From Flavobacteriales bacterium (GTDB lineage: Bacteria > Bacteroidota > Bacteroidia > Flavobacteriales_G > Salibacteraceae): DNA of 64,000 bases. The position numbers were made by a program, and so were the translations under genes. Below are positions 34,499-41,728 of this stretch, in pieces (the first letter of the stretch is position 1; each line of letters opens with the position of its first letter). Under the pieces are notes generated by a model. The model was not told the DNA's origin, ran no database searches, and saw only the letters and a list, made by a program, of their open reading frames with translations. The stretch is from positions 62,001 through 126,000 of the forward strand of contig JABMOM010000032.1 of the NCBI GenBank assembly GCA_013204105.1, given 5' to 3'.

Positions 34499-35842
34499 TC
34501 ACTCTTTAGGTAGAAACGTAAGGATCTCAAGTGGGGATCCAATATGATTAATGCCATCGTTGTCCATGAGAGCGACCGAGAATGGGTAAGATGATTGGGT
34601 TGCCGGATCGAATTGGATATCATCTTGATGCTCATTCTTCAAGGCTCTTTTAAGCAAAACAGTGTAGGTTTTTTGCTCTGCATTATTCTCAATTTTCACA
34701 AGAGATAGGTTTGACGAGGCGGTCACATCTGCGCAACTTCCAGAGGGATCTTGTAAAATATGTCCCGGAACTCCAGCAAATCCACGAATCCTTGCGACGA
34801 CATCGATTTTTTCTTTTTGTGTTAGGCTATTGTAGTATACCGACCCGCTGTGTTCATTAGAAGGGGCTAACTCCGCTATTGCTTCCCTGGAAAGACGATT
34901 AGAGAAGCCGATATTATTGAAAGGAGGACCATCCCCACCTTGTGCTTTGTCGCCGTGACAACTTGCGCACGCGTGTTGGTAAACCTCCTCGCCGTTGGCG
35001 ACGTCGCCTTCAAAGACCGTTGCATTGTACAGGAAGAATCCAGCGTCTAGGAGCGCCAAGGATCCGTCTGGTTTGGTAGTCGATTGACTTTCTCCGCTCC
35101 ATTCATGGGAAGGGCCACTTCGGGGTCCTTCTACTAAATTTCTTACGTAGGATAATACGCCATCATCTTGCAACAACCCGCTGTCTGGCGTTACGTTGTA
35201 GTCCATCGCATAACCCAAAGGTTCGGTCAATGCTGGCATCCAATTCCAAACGTCCACGGAGCCGGATTGGGTTTTCATTTGGTCATTATGACAGGATGCT
35301 TCACAACCTGTACTCGCAAAAGTTCCCGATGCTCCCGTAGCTCCATTGATGTCGAACATGAGGGACACTCCATCGGTGTTGAGTTGGGATGTCCAGCCCT
35401 CGCTTGAATCCGACTTGAGGGGATCAATTGGGCCATCATAGAATGAAGTTCCGCGGGAAGCGTTCAGATCACTATCTGACCACTCCAACAGAAGGTATAG
35501 GAAGTTATCGTCGTACGCTGCCTTCATTGTAAGAGCGGGATCATTCCTGTCATTAAATCCAGCCATTCCATCGAACGTACCCGTCATATTTAAATTTCCG
35601 TCAGGATAAAGGCTACCACTGCTAATCGCAGCTAAGGTGATGTCAACGTAGTTTGCTGTTTTCCAATACGGGGATTTGATGGAGTTGGGTCCCGATGTAA
35701 CGAACTCTGCTTCAAGGGTCTCGGTGGGCTCGCTTACTTTGGGAACAGGAGGGGCAGGGAAGTATTCGTATTGGCAACCACTCGTCACAGACAAGAAAAT
35801 ACCCATAACGAAGACTATCCTTCCTAACGGTAAAGCATTCAT
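34499..35842 (-). CDS. Ethylbenzene-dehydrogenase-type haem-binding lipoprotein with cytochrome c domain
   Basis: 447 aa from ATG 35842. Lipoprotein signal with Cys 23 (SVTSGC). Residues about 60-270 form an EB_dh/DMSO-reductase-type haem-binding domain with YLLLEWSDSDLN and DGVSLMFDING; inside it is CEASCH at 180-185, a CX3CH variant. Residues about 280-375 are a cytochrome c domain with CASCHG at 292-297. A tail of beta strands follows. It likely receives or delivers electrons for the NrfC/NrfD pair on the outer side. A hairpin precedes its start. Confidence 0.82.
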   Translation of the reverse strand: MNALPLGRIVFVMGIFLSVTSGCQYEYFPAPPVPKVSEPTETLEAEFVTSGPNSIKSPYWKTANYVDITLAAISSGSLYPDGNLNMTGTFDGMAGFNDRNDPALTMKAAYDDNFLYLLLEWSDSDLNASRGTSFYDGPIDPLKSDSSEGWTSQLNTDGVSLMFDINGATGASGTFASTGCEASCHNDQMKTQSGSVDVWNWMPALTEPLGYAMDYNVTPDSGLLQDDGVLSYVRNLVEGPRSGPSHEWSGESQSTTKPDGSLALLDAGFFLYNATVFEGDVANGEEVYQHACASCHGDKAQGGDGPPFNNIGFSNRLSREAIAELAPSNEHSGSVYYNSLTQKEKIDVVARIRGFAGVPGHILQDPSGSCADVTASSNLSLVKIENNAEQKTYTVLLKRALKNEHQDDIQFDPATQSSYPFSVALMDNDGINHIGSPLEILTFLPKE

Positions 35843-35870
35843 GAGGTGATGAGTTTTGAGTGAAAACAAC

Positions 35871-35898
35871 AATGCACCCTGAGAATTCAGGGTGCATT
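35871..35898 (-). terminator. Hairpin inside the electron-transfer run
   Basis: AATGCACCCTGA and TCAGGGTGCATT form a perfect 12-base-pair stem around a 4-base loop. On the minus strand it is followed by TTGTTGTTTTC, T-rich but interrupted. It lies between the carboxypeptidase-regulatory-like lipoprotein gene and the ethylbenzene-dehydrogenase-type gene, so it could terminate or reduce transcription entering the remaining genes, or mark a processing site. Confidence 0.6.
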
Positions 35899-35907
35899 GA
35901 AATGGTT

Positions 35908-36282
35908 TTAGTTAACGGTCAGGTTTACGTCTGCTAGATCGTCTTTTTTATTCTCCACAGTAACAACTACTCCAGGAGAGGAATACTCGAGACCGAAGTC
36001 ATCCATATACGTTGCATTGATATAATATGAACCCGGGTTAATTGCTTCAAAAGAGTAGCTTCCACTTTCGTCCGAAACCGTGGTGTAATTGTACACGTCA
36101 GTTGCTTCAGTAACATCGAATGCGATATTAACGTCAGCACCTTCTACAGCGACACCATCAAGTGTGACTGTGCCTATAATTGCTTTCTTTCCTCCAAATC
36201 CAGGATCTTTGGTACAAGAGACGAAGGCTACAGTGGCTACTATTAGTACTGCCAGTGTTGTTATTTTTGCTATTGTTTTCAT
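35908..36282 (-). CDS. Carboxypeptidase-regulatory-like domain lipoprotein
   Basis: 124 aa. Lipoprotein signal (VAFVSC, Cys 23). The remainder is one beta-sandwich of the CarboxypepD_reg type: GTVTLDGVAVEGADVNI, then SDESGSYSFEAINPGSYYI. These domains are surface or periplasmic binding modules. It follows the YceI lipoprotein gene after about 30 bases and precedes the hairpin at 35871-35898. Its role in electron transfer is not evident. Confidence 0.8.
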   Translation of the reverse strand: MKTIAKITTLAVLIVATVAFVSCTKDPGFGGKKAIIGTVTLDGVAVEGADVNIAFDVTEATDVYNYTTVSDESGSYSFEAINPGSYYINATYMDDFGLEYSSPGVVVTVENKKDDLADVNLTVN

Positions 36283-36313
36283 TGTATTTCAGTTTTGTTA
36301 GTTGGTCAAATGC

Positions 36314-37036
36314 TTAGATTTTGCGGAGATTACAGTCGATTCTAACCACAATTTCATCCTCAATAGATGTGGATGCCACACCAAAATCTGAGATTGCATT
36401 GAAGGAGAATTCGCCTACTAATCCGGCATATGTTCGGTCTCCTGAAGTACCCGTATAAGTATTCTGACCTGTGTAGTTAAATTTCAGCTCTACCTCTTTG
36501 CTCACTCCTCGGAAATCCAAGGTGCCTTTTGCAACATAGCCGCTTCCCGCTCGAGAAATTGAAGTGCTCTTGAAATAGGCGAAGTCTGTGGCAGATTGTG
36601 GCTCAAGGATGGCGTTTCCAGCGGTATCCGCTCCTACGCTGTCAAAGGCTACACCACAGTAACTAGGGCCGCATTTGCCATATGCATCGCGTCCAGGCTC
36701 GCCGGTGTTAAACGTAGAGAGTTGTACCCAAGCTTCGATGGTAGAGTTTGCTGGTGTCTGTTCATCAAAGTAGACGTCGATGTCGAAGCTATTGAATCGA
36801 CCGGTTAACAATGCATTGTCACCGTAATACTTTGTTTCCCACATTACGTTAGAGTGGACCTTATCAAAGGTCCAGGTTCCATCATCACGAGAATCGAGTA
36901 TATCCGATCCAGTAGTAGTTGTGGCTTCAACAGGTTCCCAGGAGTCCTCCTTGCTGCAACCTATCAGGATCATGGCTGAAAGGATTACTACTCCTGCAAC
37001 AAGACCCACCGCGTTTTTTAAATTCTTTGTTTTCAT
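36314..37036 (-). CDS. YceI family lipoprotein
   Basis: 240 aa from ATG 37036. Lipoprotein signal (ILIGCSKED). YceI core from about residue 55: WTFDKVHSNVMWETKY, LTGRFNSFDIDVYFD, ATDFAYFKSTSI, YVAKGTLDFRGVSKEVELKF, GEFSFNAISDFGV. It is expected to bind a hydrophobic molecule such as a quinone or polyprenoid, which fits its position at the head of a quinol-linked module. A perfect CRP/FNR-type palindrome lies about 86 bases upstream of its start. Confidence 0.87.
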   Translation of the reverse strand: MKTKNLKNAVGLVAGVVILSAMILIGCSKEDSWEPVEATTTTGSDILDSRDDGTWTFDKVHSNVMWETKYYGDNALLTGRFNSFDIDVYFDEQTPANSTIEAWVQLSTFNTGEPGRDAYGKCGPSYCGVAFDSVGADTAGNAILEPQSATDFAYFKSTSISRAGSGYVAKGTLDFRGVSKEVELKFNYTGQNTYTGTSGDRTYAGLVGEFSFNAISDFGVASTSIEDEIVVRIDCNLRKI

Positions 37037-37062
37037 TGTAAAGGTGTTTTTGATTTCAACTA

Positions 37063-37070
37063 CAAAGCAA
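37063..37070 (-). promoter_or_regulatory. Near-consensus -7 promoter element for the electron-transfer run
   Basis: The minus strand reads TTGCTTTG, one base from TAnnTTTG. It lies 26 bases before the ATG at 37036 and about 50 bases downstream of the CRP/FNR palindrome, a spacing compatible with activation. Confidence 0.35.
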
Positions 37071-37112
37071 TTCACTGAGCGATAGGGTTAGCATGACTAA
37101 GCACAAGCAGGA

Positions 37113-37130
37113 ATGTGACCTTTGTCACAT
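37113..37130. promoter_or_regulatory. CRP/FNR-family operator palindrome
   Basis: ATGTGAC-CTTT-GTCACAT is a perfect 7-base inverted repeat and contains TGTGA-N6-TCACA, the exact CRP-class consensus. Its centre is about 86 bases upstream of the YceI lipoprotein start and about 65 upstream of the start site expected from the -7-like box. CRP/FNR-family regulators in Bacteroidota are known to control respiratory genes; the regulator itself is not in the window. Confidence 0.72.
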
Positions 37131-37287
37131 GGACCTATTTGAGTAGGAATACATGAGGGTTTATGTTTGCCTAAAGGAGTGGGCAGCGCTTGGTATTTGG
37201 GAGTTTTTACTACGCCCAACGCTCAGACCCAAGCATGAAAATGCAGGGAAGGAGGTGCCAAGATTGTCTGAGATACTTTGGAAATCT

Positions 37288-37668
37288 CTATTCTGACTGT
37301 CGGATGAGGGTGTATTTGACCCGTCGATCACAGCGCCGATCTAAATTTTCACCGACCGAACGACCTATCATGAAGCCATCGTTGGAAAGATCATCCAGCA
37401 CTTCACGTATCGCGTTGAGGTTATAAAAATTGCTCGCTGCATTTCTTAGGTTAGAGTCGTGGTATAGAAAGGCGACCTTTTCTCGTTTACCATCAATCAA
37501 TTCGTAGATCGAAGATTCATAACCAAGGCATTCTTCTGCGTTTCTAACGATGAGAATCTCCACCTCTTCCTTTATATCGGTCGGTTTTAATTCCGCAGTG
37601 AAGTTGAGCTGAGCGAAGAGTGACGAGGTGAGCAGCAAAAAAGCTATTGTCAGAGTAGTCGCTTGCAT
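37288..37668 (-). CDS. Secreted protein of unknown function
   Basis: 126 aa. Signal peptide ending in SLFAQ. The mature part is mixed and polar with two cysteines in EECLGYES and RRCDRRV that could form a disulfide. No recognised family. It lies between rnfB and the YceI lipoprotein gene on the same strand, with 200 to 250 bases of non-coding DNA upstream, and seems to be its own unit. Confidence 0.55.
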   Translation of the reverse strand: MQATTLTIAFLLLTSSLFAQLNFTAELKPTDIKEEVEILIVRNAEECLGYESSIYELIDGKREKVAFLYHDSNLRNAASNFYNLNAIREVLDDLSNDGFMIGRSVGENLDRRCDRRVKYTLIRQSE

Positions 37669-37777
37669 GGTTACTAGGATTTTTAGTTCTAGTAAGACTA
37701 CAAAGTCTTCTTGATTAAAGCTTGCGGCGATTTCCGACCGTGTCCATCGAATTGCCGATGGTGTGAAAAATGACTGC

Positions 37778-37805
37778 GCCTAGAGGAATTGAAATTCATT
37801 TAGGC
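37778..37805 (-). terminator. Weak terminator-like hairpin after rnfB
   Basis: Outer arms GCCTA/TAGGC enclose inner arms GAAT/ATTC. It lies just past the rnfB stop on the minus strand and is followed within a few bases by a short T-run (CATTTTTC). The stem is short and nested, so termination is only probable. Confidence 0.4.
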
Positions 37806-37815
37806 CTGATCATTC

Positions 37816-38682
37816 TTAAGAATACCCCATCGGGCGACTGTCTTTTCGAATGATTTTCTTACTCTCTCGACCACGAAGACTTCCCTTTTCTTTATCGAGC
37901 CAGACGATAGCTCCGGTTGGACAGCGTTGAATTGGATCCATAGTCTGGAGCGCTTTTCCGTAGTCGACATGTGGGAGGTTCTTAATCATCGTGATGAGGT
38001 CATCGGGAGCATCCATGGCGCATTTCCCACATGCGGTGCATCCAACTTGGCAATCTTCCAGCACTTCATCACCGGTCTCAAGGTTTTTACAAGCCACCCA
38101 TAATCGGTTACTAATGGTCTGAAGGGAAAATAGATCCTTGGGGCATACCTCCACGCAATCGCCGCAGGCCGTGCATTTGTCCTCATCTACAACCGGAAGA
38201 CCATGGGCATCCATTGTGATCGCATCAAAGTCACAAACGACTTGGCAATCTCCGAAACCTAAACAACCCCAGAAACAACCCTTGCCTCCCCCAGATACCA
38301 AAGCCGCTCCTCGGCAGCTCTGGAGACCTGCGTATTCGGCTCGATTGACCGCCACATTAGTACCCCCTGCGCATGCCAACCTTGCCACTTGTTTCTCCTC
38401 GGCACCCAAAGCAATCCCCAAATAGTCGGCGATTCCTTCGCGTCCTTCTTCAGAGCTTACCGTGCATTTTCCCGGTAATACCTGTCCCGTGACCAAGGCC
38501 TCTGCAAAAGGCCGACATCCTGGAAATCCACAAGCACCACAGTTTGCGTGGGGAAGCATGTCCTCCACGGTGTCAATGCGTGGATCTTCATAGACGTAAA
38601 GCTTCCTGTTGGCCACAATGAGCATGATGGCCAACAGGAGTGTCAAGCCTCCCAAAGCGAGTAGTGCAGTGAGGATGGTCAT
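37816..38682 (-). CDS. rnfB: Rnf complex subunit B (ferredoxin-type)
   Basis: 288 aa. One N-terminal membrane helix, then the RnfB Fe-S domain with ANCGACGFPGCRPFAEA, then CRGAALVSGGGKGCFWGCLGFGDC, a 4Fe-4S pair CTACGDCVEVCP and CQVGCTACGKC, and a C-terminal basic tail. It takes electrons from reduced ferredoxin (or passes them to it) at the cytoplasmic face of the Rnf complex. It is encoded last, after the ferredoxin reductase gene, whereas rnfB is usually first or adjacent to rnfC. Confidence 0.95.
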   Translation of the reverse strand: MTILTALLALGGLTLLLAIMLIVANRKLYVYEDPRIDTVEDMLPHANCGACGFPGCRPFAEALVTGQVLPGKCTVSSEEGREGIADYLGIALGAEEKQVARLACAGGTNVAVNRAEYAGLQSCRGAALVSGGGKGCFWGCLGFGDCQVVCDFDAITMDAHGLPVVDEDKCTACGDCVEVCPKDLFSLQTISNRLWVACKNLETGDEVLEDCQVGCTACGKCAMDAPDDLITMIKNLPHVDYGKALQTMDPIQRCPTGAIVWLDKEKGSLRGRESKKIIRKDSRPMGYS

Positions 38683-38721
38683 TTTCTAGTTCTCATTCAT
38701 GCGTCATTTTGAGCGGATTTC

Positions 38722-39579
38722 TCAATAGATGATTTCAGCCCATTTATTTCCGGCCGACAGTTCTGCTTTGCGTGTGTTCCAATTTTCTTCCGAACCTAAA
38801 ATGTTGCCGAAGGCTTTGTCGAGTTTGTCCAAAACGCGCTCGTAACCGGCCACATAGACATAGGTGTTGGATTTTTCCAGCATTTCTCGGATTTCCTCAG
38901 CACGCCCTTCAAGTGCTGCATCCAATGCAATTGGGTCCGACCATTCAGGTCTTGGACTCACTGCGTGGAATGCCTTGAACGTTGCTTCATCATAGTAATT
39001 CGTCAAGTCGCCGTCCTTGTCGTTCAAGTACAACAACTCCAACCCACTGCGTGCGCCGTAGAACAATCGGATCTTTCCTTTCCAGTCTCCTACTTCATTG
39101 TAAATGTGCTTCACGAAAGCGCGAAACGGTGCGATACCCGTTCCCATTCCTATCAGTAGAAGGTCGGCCGTTTTGTCTTCAGGAATCTGAAAAGGCAGCT
39201 TGTGCGGTCCAGTAATCGTGATGGCATCGCCCTTGTGTCTATCGCATAAGTAATTCGAAGCCGCACCGTGGTATAGCTCTCCACTGAATTCATCTACGTA
39301 AGAGCACCGCTTTACGAGCATGGTGAGGCGCGTTTTGTCCTTCTTTTTAGATGGAAGATCGGCTACGCTGTACAGGCGATGATGCCACTCGTTGCCGAAT
39401 TCATTGTTTGACTTCACCATCACGCCAAAGCTTTGGTCTACTTGACATGAAAAGGAAGGGTCATCCACTTCCAATTGAATCTCCCGAACCTCCTCAGTGT
39501 CAGGCGGAGTAAGGCGATCTGTTTTCAATACCGTAGCGCGGTATGTTACGTCCGTGTTGTAGTCAGTTAAATTGGCCAT
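38722..39579 (-). CDS. Plant-type ferredoxin-NAD(P)H reductase
   Basis: 285 aa. FAD-binding HRLYSVADL, LYHGAASNYLCD, the NAD(P) loop IGMGTGIAPFRAF, FYGARSGLELLYL and VYVAGYERVLDKLDKAF, with a C-terminal aromatic (Tyr). It would move electrons between ferredoxin and NAD(P)H in the cytoplasm. Its position between the rnf genes and rnfB puts ferredoxin:NADP exchange in the same operon as the Rnf ion pump and the PFOR. It lies 1 base from the small NqrM-like gene. Confidence 0.88.
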   Translation of the reverse strand: MANLTDYNTDVTYRATVLKTDRLTPPDTEEVREIQLEVDDPSFSCQVDQSFGVMVKSNNEFGNEWHHRLYSVADLPSKKKDKTRLTMLVKRCSYVDEFSGELYHGAASNYLCDRHKGDAITITGPHKLPFQIPEDKTADLLLIGMGTGIAPFRAFVKHIYNEVGDWKGKIRLFYGARSGLELLYLNDKDGDLTNYYDEATFKAFHAVSPRPEWSDPIALDAALEGRAEEIREMLEKSNTYVYVAGYERVLDKLDKAFGNILGSEENWNTRKAELSAGNKWAEIIY

Positions 39580-39580
39580 G

Positions 39581-39790
39581 TCAAGTTGTTTTTTCGTTCA
39601 TTCTAGTATGTAAGTCGGTCCTGTTACTACAGGCCGTTGTGCAACCGCAATTACCACATTCGGAACGCCCTGCCAGCGCATCATCATTGATGACGTCCTC
39701 GGCGAAGGACTTTTTCCACCATTCCTGCACGGTAACCCAGATCACCATCAGTCCAATGATGCTCGCGATTCCTATGATGTAGCTTGCCAT
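39581..39790 (-). CDS. NqrM-like small cysteine-rich membrane protein
   Basis: 69 aa from ATG 39790. One N-terminal membrane helix (YIIGIASIIGLMVIWVTV) and a cytoplasmic tail with SECGNCGCTTACS, four cysteines in a cluster-like spacing. NqrM (DUF539) proteins have one helix and a cysteine cluster and deliver iron to the 2Fe-2S centre shared by the NqrD/E or RnfA/E pair. Assignment by this arrangement and the neighbouring rnfA/E is inference. Confidence 0.6.
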   Translation of the reverse strand: MASYIIGIASIIGLMVIWVTVQEWWKKSFAEDVINDDALAGRSECGNCGCTTACSNRTDLHTRMNEKTT

Positions 39791-39802
39791 ATGCATTTTT
39801 CT

Positions 39803-40384
39803 TTATTCAATATTCAGTCCTGAGAAACCCATGAAAGCCAGCGAGAGAATTCCCGCGATGACCAGTGTGAGTACGGTACCCTTTACCACCTTGGGCACCT
39901 CTGCAAAGTCTAGCTTCTCTCTAAGTCCAGCGATCAATATCAGCGCGAGCGTGAATCCAAGTCCAGCGCCGAGGGCATAAACGATGCTTTCTCCGAATCC
40001 ATAGCCTTTGTTGGTTTGGAACAAGGCGAGACCGAGTATGGCGCAATTGGTCGTGATCAGAGGTAAAAAGATGCCCAAGGCCCGAAAGAGGGATGGGCTG
40101 ATTTTCTTGATGAACATCTCCACCAACTGAACGGTGGAGGCGATGACCACTATGTAGCTGATCAACTGCAGAAAAGGAGCGTTGATGGCCACTAGCAGAG
40201 CGTGAATGCCATAGGCACACATGGAACTGATCAGCATGACAAAGGTCACGGCACCCCCCATCTTAGTGGCGGTTTCCATTTTGCCAGACACGCCTAAGAA
40301 TGGACAAATGCCAAGGAAGTAGGCCAAGACAAAATTGTTGACCAGACAGGCATTGATGAAAATGGTTTGGAGCGACTCGTTCAT
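39803..40384 (-). CDS. rnfA: Rnf complex subunit A
   Basis: 193 aa from ATG 40384. Six membrane helices. FINACLVNNFVLAYFLGICPFLGVSGK holds the conserved Cys near the first helix, and TTNCAILGLALFQ the second, which together with RnfE bind a 2Fe-2S centre in the membrane. Its start overlaps the rnfE stop (ATGA, 40381-40384). It is part of the ion-translocating core. Confidence 0.93.
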   Translation of the reverse strand: MNESLQTIFINACLVNNFVLAYFLGICPFLGVSGKMETATKMGGAVTFVMLISSMCAYGIHALLVAINAPFLQLISYIVVIASTVQLVEMFIKKISPSLFRALGIFLPLITTNCAILGLALFQTNKGYGFGESIVYALGAGLGFTLALILIAGLREKLDFAEVPKVVKGTVLTLVIAGILSLAFMGFSGLNIE

Positions 40385-41019
40385 GATCTTTTTCTTTCTT
40401 TCGCCACATTGAATAACAAGAGCCAGAGCGCTAGCGTAAAGAAGCCTCCAGCAGGCAAGATCATTACGATCCACTTCTGAAATCCTCCCGGGAAAAGTGA
40501 GATCTCGAAGAGGGTGCCGTTTCCTACGATTTCTCGTACGGCGCCCAAACAGAAAAGCGCGAAGACGAAACCAGCCCCCATTCCAAGCGCGTCAAGCAAT
40601 GATTTGTAAGGTGTATTCTTTGAAGCAAATGCCTCGGCTCGGCTCAGGATAAGGCAGTTGACCACGATCAATGAGATGAAGGCTCCCAAGCTTTTGTGCA
40701 ATTCAACGCTGATGGCCTGTATGCCATAGTCGGTGATCGTAACAAAGGATGCGATGATGAGGATGTACGATGCGATGCGGACTTCCTTGGGGATGAAGTT
40801 TCTCAGTGAGGCAACCAACAGGTTGGACATGACTAAGACGAAGGTCGTTGCCAATCCCATCGCCAATGCGTTTTCTGCGGTGTTCGATACCGCTAGTACC
40901 GGACACATTCCAAGCACCTGCACAAAGACGGGATTGTCCTTCCAAAGACCTTTGATGAATTCATTGGTCGATTGGGTGTTCGCGCCCGAGCTATGCGTAA
41001 TCATTGACTTGTCATCCAT
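40381..41019 (-). CDS. rnfE: Rnf complex subunit E
   Basis: 212 aa from ATG 41019. Six helices, paralogous to RnfA: FIKGLWKDNPVFVQVLGMCPVLAVSN with the conserved Cys, and VVNCLILSRAEAFASKN in the middle. Pairs with RnfA to carry electrons across the membrane. The start overlaps the rnfG stop. Confidence 0.93.
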   Translation of the reverse strand: MDDKSMITHSSGANTQSTNEFIKGLWKDNPVFVQVLGMCPVLAVSNTAENALAMGLATTFVLVMSNLLVASLRNFIPKEVRIASYILIIASFVTITDYGIQAISVELHKSLGAFISLIVVNCLILSRAEAFASKNTPYKSLLDALGMGAGFVFALFCLGAVREIVGNGTLFEISLFPGGFQKWIVMILPAGGFFTLALWLLLFNVAKERKRS

Positions 41020-41728
41020 CTGTTCCAATATTGTCGTTCACCGATGATGATTTTTTGTCGAAACTGTCCCTCGCACGGTAGATCAGCGGCACCCATTCCT
41101 TGGTGCTGAAATCGATGATGTCCGTGATCGCCCTTGAGGAGATCGTAGCACCAGTAATGGCGTCTACTTCCCATGGGTTTAGCTTGGTGCCATTCTTCAC
41201 GGAGAGTATATTGTTGCTCAATGCTCCCTCTTCTGACAGCGATACGTCGAGCGCATTGAAATTGGCGAGGAAGTTGGAATCCTTCTCGATTCTATCTCCA
41301 AGTCCAGGCGTTTCGTTGCTCTGTAACACGTAGAATCCTACTACTTTTTGGGCATGTGGGTCATAGCCATAGAGAATGCGGATTTCTCCGGCGTATCCTT
41401 GACCGCTTGCTTCAATGGCGACTCCTTTAAAGGATCCTTGTTCATCGTATCCAGCGTAAACGACGCTCGCAGTTTTATCAGGGTCTGCGGCTATTTCAAA
41501 CCGACTTTCTTCGGTCAAGGCGAAGGTTTCCATGGTGCTGGACCCGGGAAGTACTTTGAAGATGGCTGATTTGAGGGCTTCATCCTGCAGGTATGCAATG
41601 CGGTCAAACGTACCCTCATAGGTCATGGCAATGAGCAAGGCGCAGACGGTACCGATACTTACCATGGCAAGAAGCATTTTGCTGCTGCTGGTAGAGCTGT
41701 TGACCGATATGTTCTCCGCTTGACTCAT
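41012..41728 (-). CDS. rnfG: Rnf complex subunit G (covalent FMN)
   Basis: 238 aa. One N-terminal membrane helix, then a periplasmic FMN-binding domain. The covalent-FMN motif is ITGATIS within DAITGATISSRAI; the expected attachment residue is its Thr. GLGDRIEKDSNFLANF is the other family hallmark. Overlaps rnfD by 4 bases upstream and rnfE by 8 bases downstream. Confidence 0.92.
   Translation of the reverse strand: MSQAENISVNSSTSSSKMLLAMVSIGTVCALLIAMTYEGTFDRIAYLQDEALKSAIFKVLPGSSTMETFALTEESRFEIAADPDKTASVVYAGYDEQGSFKGVAIEASGQGYAGEIRILYGYDPHAQKVVGFYVLQSNETPGLGDRIEKDSNFLANFNALDVSLSEEGALSNNILSVKNGTKLNPWEVDAITGATISSRAITDIIDFSTKEWVPLIYRARDSFDKKSSSVNDNIGTDG

Noticed and set aside
29407-37036. Alternative Complex III or nitrite/polysulfide reductase operon
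   Set aside because: No pentahaem cytochrome, molybdopterin subunit or NrfA-type gene is present; only the NrfC/NrfD part matches.
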